From Chloroflexota bacterium (GTDB taxonomy: Bacteria > Chloroflexota > Dehalococcoidia > SM23-28-2 > RBG-16-64-32): DNA of 5,533 nt. The notes beneath the pieces were generated by a model. That model was not told the origin of the DNA, did no database searches, and saw nothing but the letters and a program-made list of their open reading frames with translations. Positions 1 through 5,533 of this stretch are shown piece by piece; position 1 is the first letter of the stretch, and every line of letters begins with the position of its first letter. The stretch covers positions 1-5,533 of the forward strand of contig JADFKX010000137.1 in the NCBI GenBank assembly GCA_022564695.1, given 5' to 3'. The position numbers and the translations under genes were made by a program.

Positions 1-1
1 C

Positions 2-895
2 CCCATCCCCGCCTTCATCGCCCCAGGCAACCACGACCCCTACGTCCCGGAGTCTCTCTACCGCCAGATAGAATGGCCCTCCAACGTCACTATCTTCCGC
101 GAACCCGCCTTCCAGCCCGTCGCCCTGAGCGATGGGCTCACCCTCTGGGGCGCCGGCCACAACGGCCCCGCCATGCGCGAGAACCTTCTCGAAGGCTTCC
201 ACGTATCCGGGCCCGGCCGCCACCTCCTCCTGTTTCACGGCTCCGACGCCCACGCCGTACCCGAGGGTAAGCCCGCCCATGCCCCCTTTCAGCCTGCTGA
301 CATCGGCGCTACAGGCGCCCACTTCGCCCTCCTGGGCCACTATCACCAGGCCCGCCTCTCGCCCCGTGATGACCCCAACTTCGCCTACCCAGGCACCCCC
401 GAACCCTTAGGCTTTGACGAGGAGGGCGACCACTTCGTCCTCCTCTTACGCGTCTCCCAGGATGCCATCAGCCCTCAACTCCTCCCCTTTAACCGCATCA
501 ACTACCGCACCTTTCACTCGGACGTCTCGTCAATCCTTACTTCAGACGAGATCCGCGCCGCAATCGAGTCGTTCGCCTCCACCGAAGAGGGTGCCTCCGC
601 ATCACTCATCGCCCGCATCATCCTCCAGGGCCAGCTCCAGCCCGAGGTCGACTTTGACCGCGCCGGCCTCCTCAACGCCTGCGCGGAGCGCTTCGCCTTC
701 CTGGATATCGTGGACTCAACCTACCCAGCCTACGACTACGACGAGCTGGCTGAGGAGTCCACTACCAAAGGCACCTTCGTCCGGCTTATCCGCCGCAAGA
801 TGGAAGCGCTCAGCGGTTCCGAGCTGGAGTCCGCTGAGACCGCCCTCGTCTACGGCCTCGACGCCTTCGACAAGCGGGAGGTCAGGCCACGGTGA
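2..895 (+). CDS. SbcD/Mre11-like (YhaO-type) metallophosphoesterase, 5' truncated
   Basis: Probable nuclease subunit of a Mre11-Rad50 (SbcCD)-type DNA end-processing complex; a two-metal phosphodiesterase acting on DNA in the cytoplasm. The open frame runs in from the left edge, so 297 residues are visible. The N-terminal part, with the first metal motifs (DxH and GDxxD in the family), lies outside. Visible calcineurin-type motifs are GNHD at residues 9-12 (bases 26-37), FHGSD with His79, and GHYH at 112-115, followed by YPGTPEPLGF near 129-138, a typical end of the Mre11-like catalytic domain. About 130 further residues form a C-terminal region ending in a YGLDAFDKREV-like tail, as in YhaO-type proteins. 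An internal ATG at 173 is not the true start, because it would remove the GNHD motif. The stop overlaps the start of the Rad50-like ATPase gene by four bases, which supports a two-subunit complex. The family is clear; the exact subfamily (SbcD or YhaO) is less so. Confidence 0.93.
   Translation, partial: PIPAFIAPGNHDPYVPESLYRQIEWPSNVTIFREPAFQPVALSDGLTLWGAGHNGPAMRENLLEGFHVSGPGRHLLLFHGSDAHAVPEGKPAHAPFQPADIGATGAHFALLGHYHQARLSPRDDPNFAYPGTPEPLGFDEEGDHFVLLLRVSQDAISPQLLPFNRINYRTFHSDVSSILTSDEIRAAIESFASTEEGASASLIARIILQGQLQPEVDFDRAGLLNACAERFAFLDIVDSTYPAYDYDELAEESTTKGTFVRLIRRKMEALSGSELESAETALVYGLDAFDKREVRPR
876..882 (+). promoter_or_regulatory. Ribosome binding site GGGAGGT for the GTG-started ATPase gene
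   Basis: GGGAGGT lies inside the end of the metallophosphoesterase gene, nine bases before the GTG at 892. It decides the choice of this GTG, which also overlaps the upstream stop as GTGA and places the first beta strand of the ATPase head right at the N-terminus. Confidence 0.75.
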
Positions 896-3246
896 GGCTG
901 CGTCGCATCGAACTCGCGGGCTTCGGCTGTCTGCAAGCCTTCCAGACCGACCTGGCCCCCGGCCTCAACCTCTTCCACGGCCTCAACGAGGCCGGCAAGT
1001 CCACCCTCCAGCAGGCCGTCCTCGCTCTCCTCTACGGCTTCTACGACCACGACCGTGCCCGCCCCGACGAGACCGCCCGCTACGAACGCTTCCGCCCCTG
1101 GACCGGCCCCGATTACCGCGGCCTCCTGGAATACGATCTGAATAACGGTCGCCGCTTCCAGGTACGCCGCGACTTCACCACGTCCGACATCCCCACTCAA
1201 CTCGTTGACCTCACTACAGGCCAGGACATCGCCCCTCAGTTCGGACGCGGCCGCCACGGCAACCTCCCCTTCGCCCGCCGTCACCTGGGGATGAGCCGCG
1301 CCGTCTTCCAGAGCTGCGCCTTCATCTCCCAGGGCGAGATATTCGAGGTCTCCCGCGGCGCCTCCCCCCGCGAGATCGGCGACGCCATCGCCTCCCTGGC
1401 TGACTCCGCCCGCCGCGACGTTTCCGCCACCCACGCTATCCAGCGCCTCAACAACCTCATCGCCAAGATCGGCACCGACCGTGCCCGCACCGCCGACCTC
1501 CCCCGCGCCCGTGAGCACCTCCGCACAGCCCAGCGGGAACTCCAGGCGCTGGACCAGGCCCGCCAGGCCCTCGCGGACAAAGCAGCCGAGGTCGACCGCC
1601 TCCAGAGCCGTCTGGCTGAACTCCAGGGCGAAATCGCCCGCACAGACGTCCTTCTGACCCGTTCTCAGACCATCGACCTGGCAGGCCGCCTCCAGGACCT
1701 GCGAGACGCCGATCAGGCCCTCAGCCGCAGCCAGGCCCGCCAGGAGGAGCTAAAGCCCTACGCCGCCGTCCCCACCCATCTCCGGGACGAGATCCAAGAC
1801 CTCAGCGGCCGCCGCCACACCACCACCGGCGCCCTCCAGCGCCTACAGACCGATCTGGCCGAGGCCGGCGCCGCCCTGGACGAGGAGACCCGCCTCCAGT
1901 ACCCCACTCTTCAGGCGGAGGTGGGCGCCCTCTCGCCGGACCAGCTCCAGGCCCTGGAACGGCTGGCCTATACGCCTCCTGCCCCCAGCCGCCGCCTGCC
2001 TGCCACCCTCCTGGCCGGCGCCCGCGCCATCGGCCAGGCTGTCGCCGCCCTGGCGCGCGGGCTCATACGTCTCATCCTCCGTCGACAGGCCACGCCCGCC
2101 CAGGAGCCCGCTTCGCCACCGCCCCCCGCAACGACCTCCACAGAGGCTGTTCTCCTCCTAGAAAAACACCGCCGCTTCCTGACCCTTCGTCCCGCCTTAG
2201 ACAACCTGGCCCGTCTCCAGGCTGAAGAGAGCCGCACCGCCGCCGCCCTGACCGCTATCGACGGCCAGCTCCAGGGTCTCCTGACCACTGCCTCAACCGC
2301 CGCACACAGCGACATCCAGGCCTCTATCGCTACCTTCCTTCAGGCCTGCGACCTTCGCCGGGAATACGAGGCCGCCCTGGCCGCCGAGGAGCAAGTGGCT
2401 AAACGCCGGGGCGCCCTTCTCCACGGCCGCTCGCCCCAGGAGCTGGAGCGCCAGCACCAGCAGCTCGCCGGAAACCTTCAGCGGCTCCTGACCCTACACC
2501 CCAACCTGAAAGAGAGCGAATCAGACCAGGTTCTGGAGGAGCTGACCCATTCCCTGGCCGCCCTCCGACAGGAACAGCACAGCGCGGAGTTGGCCGCCGC
2601 CACCCTGCGCGAGGAGATCCGCCTTACCTTCGGCCAGCACCGCCCCCACCCGGAAATCGAGGAAGAGATCGAGCGCTGGCAGCGGGAGGTCAGCCAACTG
2701 GAGAGCGCCCGCGCCGCCGCCCAACTGGCCAAGGTCACCATCGAGGAGGCCGTCACCGAGGTCTACCGCGATTTCGCGCCCCGCGTCAACGAATTCCTCA
2801 GCCAGGGCGTGGACTTCGTCACCCAGGGACACTACACCCATGCCTACGTCGATCCCAGCACTCTACAGATATCTCTGGATGTGCCGGAGATCAACCGAAC
2901 CATAGCCGACCCGCCCGTCAGTCACGGCACTCTCGCCCTGATGTATGTCCTCATGCGCATCGGCCTCGCCCAGCATATGAGCTCTATCGGCGAGCCTGTC
3001 CCCCTGGTCTTGGACGACCCGTTCGTGGATATCGATAGCCAACGCCTGCCCCGTCTCCTAGACTTCCTGGCCCGTCTTTCGCAGGAAAGGGGCATCCAGA
3101 TACTGCTCTTCTCCAAGGACGACCAGATCCTTCGCTGGTTTGAAGACAGTGCCCTAGAGCCTCAGCACCGCCTTTACCACCTCCCCCCCCTGGACGAGCC
3201 GCGCTCTACGGTTGCAACCGCCGTCCTAGATCATCGGCTTCTGTAG
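892..3246 (+). CDS. Rad50/SbcC-like (YhaN-type) AAA/SMC ATPase without zinc hook
   Basis: ATPase partner of the upstream nuclease; Rad50-like proteins use ATP to open and close the nuclease and to bridge DNA. It has 784 residues and a GTG start. The N-terminal head half has Walker A GLNEAGKST (residues 30-38) and a Q-loop FISQGEI (Gln147). The C-terminal half has a signature-like VSHGT (676-680, in place of LSGGQ) and Walker B LVLDDPF with a following DID (705-715). Between them are heptad-like coiled-coil stretches, about 195-350 and 418-640, rich in Leu, Gln, Glu and Arg. The middle has no CxxC zinc hook; the only cysteines seen are isolated. Instead there is a hydrophobic but Arg-studded segment at about 369-398 and then a Pro-rich linker (402-412). 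At 784 residues it is shorter than typical SbcC (about 1000) and nearer to YhaN-type proteins. The H-loop position reads FSKDD (Lys742), not the usual SHD. It is probably translationally coupled to the nuclease gene. Confidence 0.93.
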   Translation: MRLRRIELAGFGCLQAFQTDLAPGLNLFHGLNEAGKSTLQQAVLALLYGFYDHDRARPDETARYERFRPWTGPDYRGLLEYDLNNGRRFQVRRDFTTSDIPTQLVDLTTGQDIAPQFGRGRHGNLPFARRHLGMSRAVFQSCAFISQGEIFEVSRGASPREIGDAIASLADSARRDVSATHAIQRLNNLIAKIGTDRARTADLPRAREHLRTAQRELQALDQARQALADKAAEVDRLQSRLAELQGEIARTDVLLTRSQTIDLAGRLQDLRDADQALSRSQARQEELKPYAAVPTHLRDEIQDLSGRRHTTTGALQRLQTDLAEAGAALDEETRLQYPTLQAEVGALSPDQLQALERLAYTPPAPSRRLPATLLAGARAIGQAVAALARGLIRLILRRQATPAQEPASPPPPATTSTEAVLLLEKHRRFLTLRPALDNLARLQAEESRTAAALTAIDGQLQGLLTTASTAAHSDIQASIATFLQACDLRREYEAALAAEEQVAKRRGALLHGRSPQELERQHQQLAGNLQRLLTLHPNLKESESDQVLEELTHSLAALRQEQHSAELAAATLREEIRLTFGQHRPHPEIEEEIERWQREVSQLESARAAAQLAKVTIEEAVTEVYRDFAPRVNEFLSQGVDFVTQGHYTHAYVDPSTLQISLDVPEINRTIADPPVSHGTLALMYVLMRIGLAQHMSSIGEPVPLVLDDPFVDIDSQRLPRLLDFLARLSQERGIQILLFSKDDQILRWFEDSALEPQHRLYHLPPLDEPRSTVATAVLDHRLL

Positions 3247-3367
3247 CGTATCCCGTTAGCGCCGCCATCAACCGGGCGCATAATCGGCGTCATCACACGC
3301 ATATACAAACACGAACCCACACAATTATGTCATTTCCCAACACAAACGATATCCCTCGCCTGCAACA

Positions 3368-3377
3368 GGTAGCGTCC
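3368..3377 (+). repeat. Direct repeat GGTAGCGTCC, copy 1
   Basis: The 10-base sequence GGTAGCGTCC is found here and again exactly at 3421-3430, 53 bases downstream, which is about five helical turns. The core GTAGCGT is also present at 3243-3249 across the stop codon of the ATPase gene. Paired direct repeats just before an OmpR-type regulator gene resemble the binding sites of that family, so an autoregulatory operator is possible; this is inference. Confidence 0.45.
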
Positions 3378-3408
3378 TCCAATCGTCCTCAACATTGGAC
3401 AGCGCTAC
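3369..3408 (+). repeat. Imperfect inverted repeat upstream of the regulator gene
   Basis: GTAGCGTCCTCCAAT at 3369-3383 pairs with ATTGGACAGCGCTAC at 3394-3408, with 12 of 15 positions complementary around a 10-base loop. The mismatches sit in the middle, leaving two perfect 6-base arms. There is no T-run after it, so it is not a classic terminator. It could be a dyad operator or an RNA hairpin in the leader. The left arm overlaps direct repeat copy 1. Confidence 0.5.
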
Positions 3409-3420
3409 ACCCGACAGCCG

Positions 3421-3430
3421 GGTAGCGTCC
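3421..3430 (+). repeat. Direct repeat GGTAGCGTCC, copy 2
   Basis: Exact second copy of the 10-base element, ending 11 bases before the ATG of the winged-helix regulator. A protein bound here would cover the translation start region or a promoter close to it. Confidence 0.45.
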
Positions 3431-3441
3431 CATTAACGATT

Positions 3442-4233
3442 ATGAAAACTGCAACAGTACAAGAAACGGAAACCAGAACCGGCCTGAGGATTGCTTACGT
3501 CCTCGCCGACGCTGACGTTTGGTCGTCCACCTTCCAGACGGCGCTACAGGCTGAAAACTTCAACGTCTTCCCCTCCCAGGAACTGCACGATCTGTTCGAC
3601 CGCGCCCACGACGAGACGCCCGACCTCCTCGTCCTGGCCAAACAGAACGCGCGGTTCGCCGTGCGCGCCTGCCTCGCCGTGCGTGGGCTCCAGGACGTGC
3701 CAACCATCGTAGTGATCCCCAGCGAAAGCGACTTCGTGCCTGTGATGGACGCCGGCGCCGACGACGCCGTTACGGCATCAAGTGACGCCACTGTCTTCAC
3801 CGCTCGCGTCCGCGCTCTGCTCCGCAGGGCTCAACACTGGCAGACCGGCCAGACCGCCGGCATCATCGCTATTAGAGACCTCCTCATTGACCTCGACAAG
3901 TGCGAGGTAGTGCTGAGGGAGCGTCCGGTCTCCCTGACGCCCACTGAGTTCCGCATCCTGTCCGTCCTGGCAGAGAAGGCGGGCAGGGTGATTGACGCCC
4001 GCTCTCTCCTCTCCGCCATCCACGACCACGACTACGATGACCGCGAGGCTCAGAACCTGGTGAAGGTTCACATTGCAAACCTGCGGCGCAAGCTGGAGGA
4101 CGGCCGCGATGGCAACCCCTACATCCTCTGCGTCCGCGGCTTTGGCTACTTGCTGGAGCGCCGTTCCCAACAGCGCCGGGATGACCCGCTCACGGCCTTG
4201 CTGGATGTACCCCACGGCCAGTCGAGCGACTAG
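3442..4233 (+). CDS. OmpR/PhoB-type winged-helix regulator with degenerate receiver domain
   Basis: DNA-binding transcription regulator of 263 residues. The N-terminal domain (about 15-132) has the layout of a receiver, ending in the typical AGADDAVT...RVRALLRR pattern, but the catalytic residues are gone. After strand 1 the sequence is VLADAD rather than an acidic DDD cluster, the phosphoacceptor position is Ala66 (PDLLVLAK), and the conserved Lys before Pro is replaced (DDAVTASS). The C-terminal domain (about 142-241) is an intact Trans_reg_C winged helix with SLTPTEFRIL, the recognition-helix segment VKVHIANLRRKLE and the wing motif VRGFGYLL. It therefore probably binds DNA without Asp phosphorylation, through another ligand, a partner protein or its own level. 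No sensor kinase gene lies beside it. I see no Shine-Dalgarno sequence before the ATG; a weakly initiated or leaderless mRNA is possible. A short tail of about 20 residues follows the wing. Confidence 0.93.
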   Translation: MKTATVQETETRTGLRIAYVLADADVWSSTFQTALQAENFNVFPSQELHDLFDRAHDETPDLLVLAKQNARFAVRACLAVRGLQDVPTIVVIPSESDFVPVMDAGADDAVTASSDATVFTARVRALLRRAQHWQTGQTAGIIAIRDLLIDLDKCEVVLRERPVSLTPTEFRILSVLAEKAGRVIDARSLLSAIHDHDYDDREAQNLVKVHIANLRRKLEDGRDGNPYILCVRGFGYLLERRSQQRRDDPLTALLDVPHGQSSD

Positions 4234-4339
4234 CGGTCTTTACCTGATCTGAACCCCCCCTTAACTGGGCCTACACCATATTCCTGTCACGGTCTGTCCC
4301 GTCTCTGGTAGCCTGAACTTGCAAACAAACCCATAAATT

Positions 4340-4345
4340 GGGAGG
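4340..4345 (+). promoter_or_regulatory. Ribosome binding site GGGAGG, start-deciding
   Basis: GGGAGG sits five bases before the ATG at 4351 but only two bases before the in-frame GTG at 4348, so the ATG is the better start. CCCA at 4330-4333 and TGGG at 4339-4342 could form a small 4-bp hairpin that covers the first G residues of this site. Confidence 0.7.
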
Positions 4346-4350
4346 CAGTG

Positions 4351-4824
4351 ATGGGATTCTTGTTCCAGAAGCGTGAGCAAAAGACGGAGCCCCTAGGCTC
4401 ATCTGATATGGCTAGCGCAACCGAACGCTACGAAAGCTACTTCCCCCGTATCTTCGCCTATGTGTACGCCTGCGTTGGGCGAGACAAGGACGCGCAGGAG
4501 ATCGTAATCCAGGCCTTTCACCGCGCCTTTCAGCGCGCGGGCAGCAGCGATGAGGCCCGGTTCCGAACTGTACTTTTTCGCTCTGCACGGCGTATGTGCA
4601 GACCTGTAATGAAGACCCGAAGGCCGGACGACGGCGATTCTCTCGACCCTCGCGAGCATGAGGTGATGTCACTCGTGTTTGATGCCGGCCTGACCAGGGG
4701 CCAGATCGCCCACGTATTCCACTTCAATGAGACATCCGTCAACTCCCTGCTCATGACCGGCCTGCGCAAGCTCAAGGAGCAGACCTCGCTGGCGGCGGTA
4801 GCCGCCTACAACCACTTAGCCTGA
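4351..4824 (+). CDS. Compact ECF-like RNA polymerase sigma factor
   Basis: Predicted group 4 (ECF-type) sigma factor of 157 residues that would direct RNA polymerase to a specific promoter set. Region 2 spans about 25-64: YFPRIFAYVYACVGRDKDA followed by QEIVIQAFHRAF, matching the usual pattern of a Tyr/Val-rich helix and then DAEDLVQEVFLRAW. Region 4 spans about 98-143: LDPREHEVMSLVFDAGLT, IAHVF and a recognition helix ETSVNSLLMTGLRKLKE. The linker between them is short, and the key acidic/Gln positions of region 2 are partly changed (QEIVIQ for EDLVQE), so it is a divergent member. The first 20 residues are a charged extension; Met20 is an alternative start, but the ribosome binding site favours 4351. 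It lies 22 bases before the membrane GGDEF gene, so co-transcription is likely. No typical anti-sigma gene is seen. It might be a sigma-like regulator that no longer works as a true sigma factor. Confidence 0.85.
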   Translation: MGFLFQKREQKTEPLGSSDMASATERYESYFPRIFAYVYACVGRDKDAQEIVIQAFHRAFQRAGSSDEARFRTVLFRSARRMCRPVMKTRRPDDGDSLDPREHEVMSLVFDAGLTRGQIAHVFHFNETSVNSLLMTGLRKLKEQTSLAAVAAYNHLA

Positions 4825-4833
4825 TCTCCTCCC

Positions 4834-4840
4834 GGGAAAG
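4834..4840 (+). promoter_or_regulatory. Weak ribosome binding site GGGAAAG
   Basis: Purine-rich GGGAAAG lies six bases before the ATG at 4847 in the short gap after the sigma-like gene. It supports this ATG, although a second in-frame ATG follows two codons later. Confidence 0.5.
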
Positions 4841-4846
4841 CGCACC

Positions 4847-5533
4847 ATGACAATGCCGGAGTTCACTGCCGTAACCGCCGCAGGTGGCGCCGCTCTGATT
4901 TTGCTCTTCCTATTCGCCTTGCTGGCCATCGTAAAGGCCCGCCGCGCGCGCCGAGAGATGCAGGCGAAGATCGACGAACTGGCATGCCGCGCGGAGCAGC
5001 TCCGGCTGCTCAACCGTATCGCCTTCCTTCTGGCCCAGAAGACGAAGCGTGGCAGCGTCGTGCGCGCAGCGACTGAGTTCTTCGTCCGGTATATGGGCAG
5101 CGAACGCGCCGTCTTCTGGCGGCCGGACAGTGAAGGAGAACCAGAGGCGCCCTGGCTCTCATTCCCGAAAGACGGCCGTCCTGGAGCGCCCGCGCTCCTG
5201 CCTGAGGCCCACCGCATCATCCTCGCGCGGGCGGCAGGCCGCGGCACGGCGCCTCTCATCCTTCTCCACGATTCACGTGACCAGCGTCCTCAGCCGCTCA
5301 ACATTGAGAGCGCTCCCGCCAAAGGCTTCACGCTATACCTGCCCCTCGGCGACTCCCAGCGCGAGGGCGTGATGGAGATCTACTCCGGCCCTGAGCCCTG
5401 GGGGCCGGATCAATGGGAGCTTCTGGCCCAACTAACGTTAGAGATCACCAGCGCCCTTCGGCGCGCTCGCCGCTACGAAGAGATGCGCGAGCAGGCCGAT
5501 CTGGATTTCGTCACCGGCTTGTTCAACCATCGC
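4847..5533 (+). CDS. Membrane-anchored GAF-GGDEF protein (putative diguanylate cyclase), 3' truncated
   Basis: The frame is open from the ATG at 4847 to the window end, giving 229 residues with no stop. Residues about 8-29 form a single hydrophobic transmembrane helix (ALILLFLFALLAIV), followed by a strongly basic stretch (KARRARR), which places the rest in the cytoplasm. A short helical linker leads into a GAF-like domain from about residue 52 to 205. It begins LRLLNRIAFLLAQ and ends with a LYLPLG strand, a GVMEIYSG strand and a long helix ending RRARRYEEM. The last visible residues, DLDFVTGLFNHR (218-229), match the D-x-LTGLxNRR start of a GGDEF domain. The GG(D/E)EF active site itself lies outside, so cyclic-di-GMP synthesis is inferred, not shown. 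The GAF domain would be the signal input. The gene follows the sigma-like gene by 22 bases, probably as one operon. Confidence 0.88.
   Translation, partial: MTMPEFTAVTAAGGAALILLFLFALLAIVKARRARREMQAKIDELACRAEQLRLLNRIAFLLAQKTKRGSVVRAATEFFVRYMGSERAVFWRPDSEGEPEAPWLSFPKDGRPGAPALLPEAHRIILARAAGRGTAPLILLHDSRDQRPQPLNIESAPAKGFTLYLPLGDSQREGVMEIYSGPEPWGPDQWELLAQLTLEITSALRRARRYEEMREQADLDFVTGLFNHR

Larger units (their letters stand above)
3247..3441 (+). other. Non-coding spacer with G-poor tract and repeat elements
   Basis: This is the largest gap in the window at 195 bases. I see no convincing ORF in it, no strong intrinsic terminator (no GC stem followed by a T-run) and no good sigma-70 promoter pair. 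Bases 3291-3360 contain 26 C, 26 A, 13 T and only 5 G, unlike the surrounding genes. The right half carries the GTAGCGT repeats listed separately. The spacer must hold the end of the nuclease/ATPase transcript and probably the promoter of the regulator gene. Confidence 0.6.

Noticed and set aside
414..1145. Open frame of 243 codons on the + strand in another frame
   Set aside because: It crosses the nuclease/ATPase junction in a different frame and its translation is a low-complexity Ser/Pro/Arg/Thr mixture; both real genes in this stretch have clear motifs.
850..1518. Long reverse-strand open frame of 222 codons
   Set aside because: It lies opposite the Walker A and Q-loop region of the Rad50-like gene, is rich in Gly, Ala, Val and Glu as expected from the complement of C-rich codons, and shows no domain.
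3259..3279. Possible terminator stem GCGCC...GGCGC after the ATPase gene
   Set aside because: The stem is only five pairs with a loop of about 11 bases and is not followed by a T-run.
3256..3284. Possible promoter TTAGCG with CATAAT at 17-base spacing
   Set aside because: The -35 match is poor and CATAAT alone is common; no second line of evidence supports it.
4239..4337. Candidate promoter hexamers before the sigma-like gene (TTTACC, TTAACT, CATATT, CATAAA, and a TGAACTT resembling an ECF -35)
   Set aside because: None pairs with a fitting partner at the right spacing, so no promoter can be supported from sequence alone.
4348..4350. GTG at 4348 as start of the sigma-like gene
   Set aside because: It is only two bases from GGGAGG, too close for normal initiation; the adjacent ATG at 4351 has a workable five-base spacing.
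4816..5259. Reverse-strand open frame of 147 codons, and a + strand frame at 5049-5372
   Set aside because: Both overlap the GAF-GGDEF gene, whose transmembrane helix, GAF pattern and GGDEF start are continuous in one frame through to the window end; the alternatives are Arg/Ser-rich without motifs.

Overview
The window is GC-rich bacterial DNA with five protein genes, all on the + strand and tightly packed. The first and last genes are cut by the window edges. I saw no rRNA, tRNA, CRISPR array, insertion sequence or gene remnant, and no gene-free stretch reaches 300 bases. Codons end mostly in C, and the coding strand is visibly richer in C than in G over the first 3.2 kb. A free-living, environmental, high-GC bacterium fits. 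The YhaO/YhaN-type pair next to OmpR-type, ECF-type and GGDEF signalling genes would suit Chloroflexota, but this placement is a guess from general character, not from a marker gene.

Region 1 (2-3246) is a two-gene operon for a Mre11/Rad50 (SbcCD)-type complex. It holds a metallophosphoesterase, 5'-truncated by the window, and a 784-residue SMC/Rad50-like ATPase. The two overlap in a GTGA junction, so translation is probably coupled. The ATPase has clear Walker A, Q-loop, signature and Walker B motifs. It has no CxxC zinc hook, a basic amphipathic and Pro-rich segment in mid-protein, and lysine where ABC-type ATPases carry the H-loop histidine.

Region 2 (3247-3441) is a non-coding spacer of 195 bases. 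Its first half is A/C-rich and very poor in G. The spacer contains recurring GTAGCGT elements, including a 10-bp direct repeat and an imperfect inverted repeat just before the next gene. These are candidate operator sites.

Region 3 (3442-5533) is a signalling block. It starts with an OmpR/PhoB-type regulator whose winged helix is intact but whose receiver domain has lost the phosphoacceptor aspartate and the other catalytic residues. After a 114-117-base gap (depending on the start used) comes a compact ECF-like sigma factor. Twenty-two bases later a membrane-anchored GAF-GGDEF protein begins and runs off the window just after its GGDEF domain starts. The sigma-like gene and the GGDEF gene look co-transcribed. 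Together these genes suggest a locus that links transcription control to cyclic-di-GMP signalling through non-canonical parts. No sensor kinase or recognisable anti-sigma factor is seen in the window.
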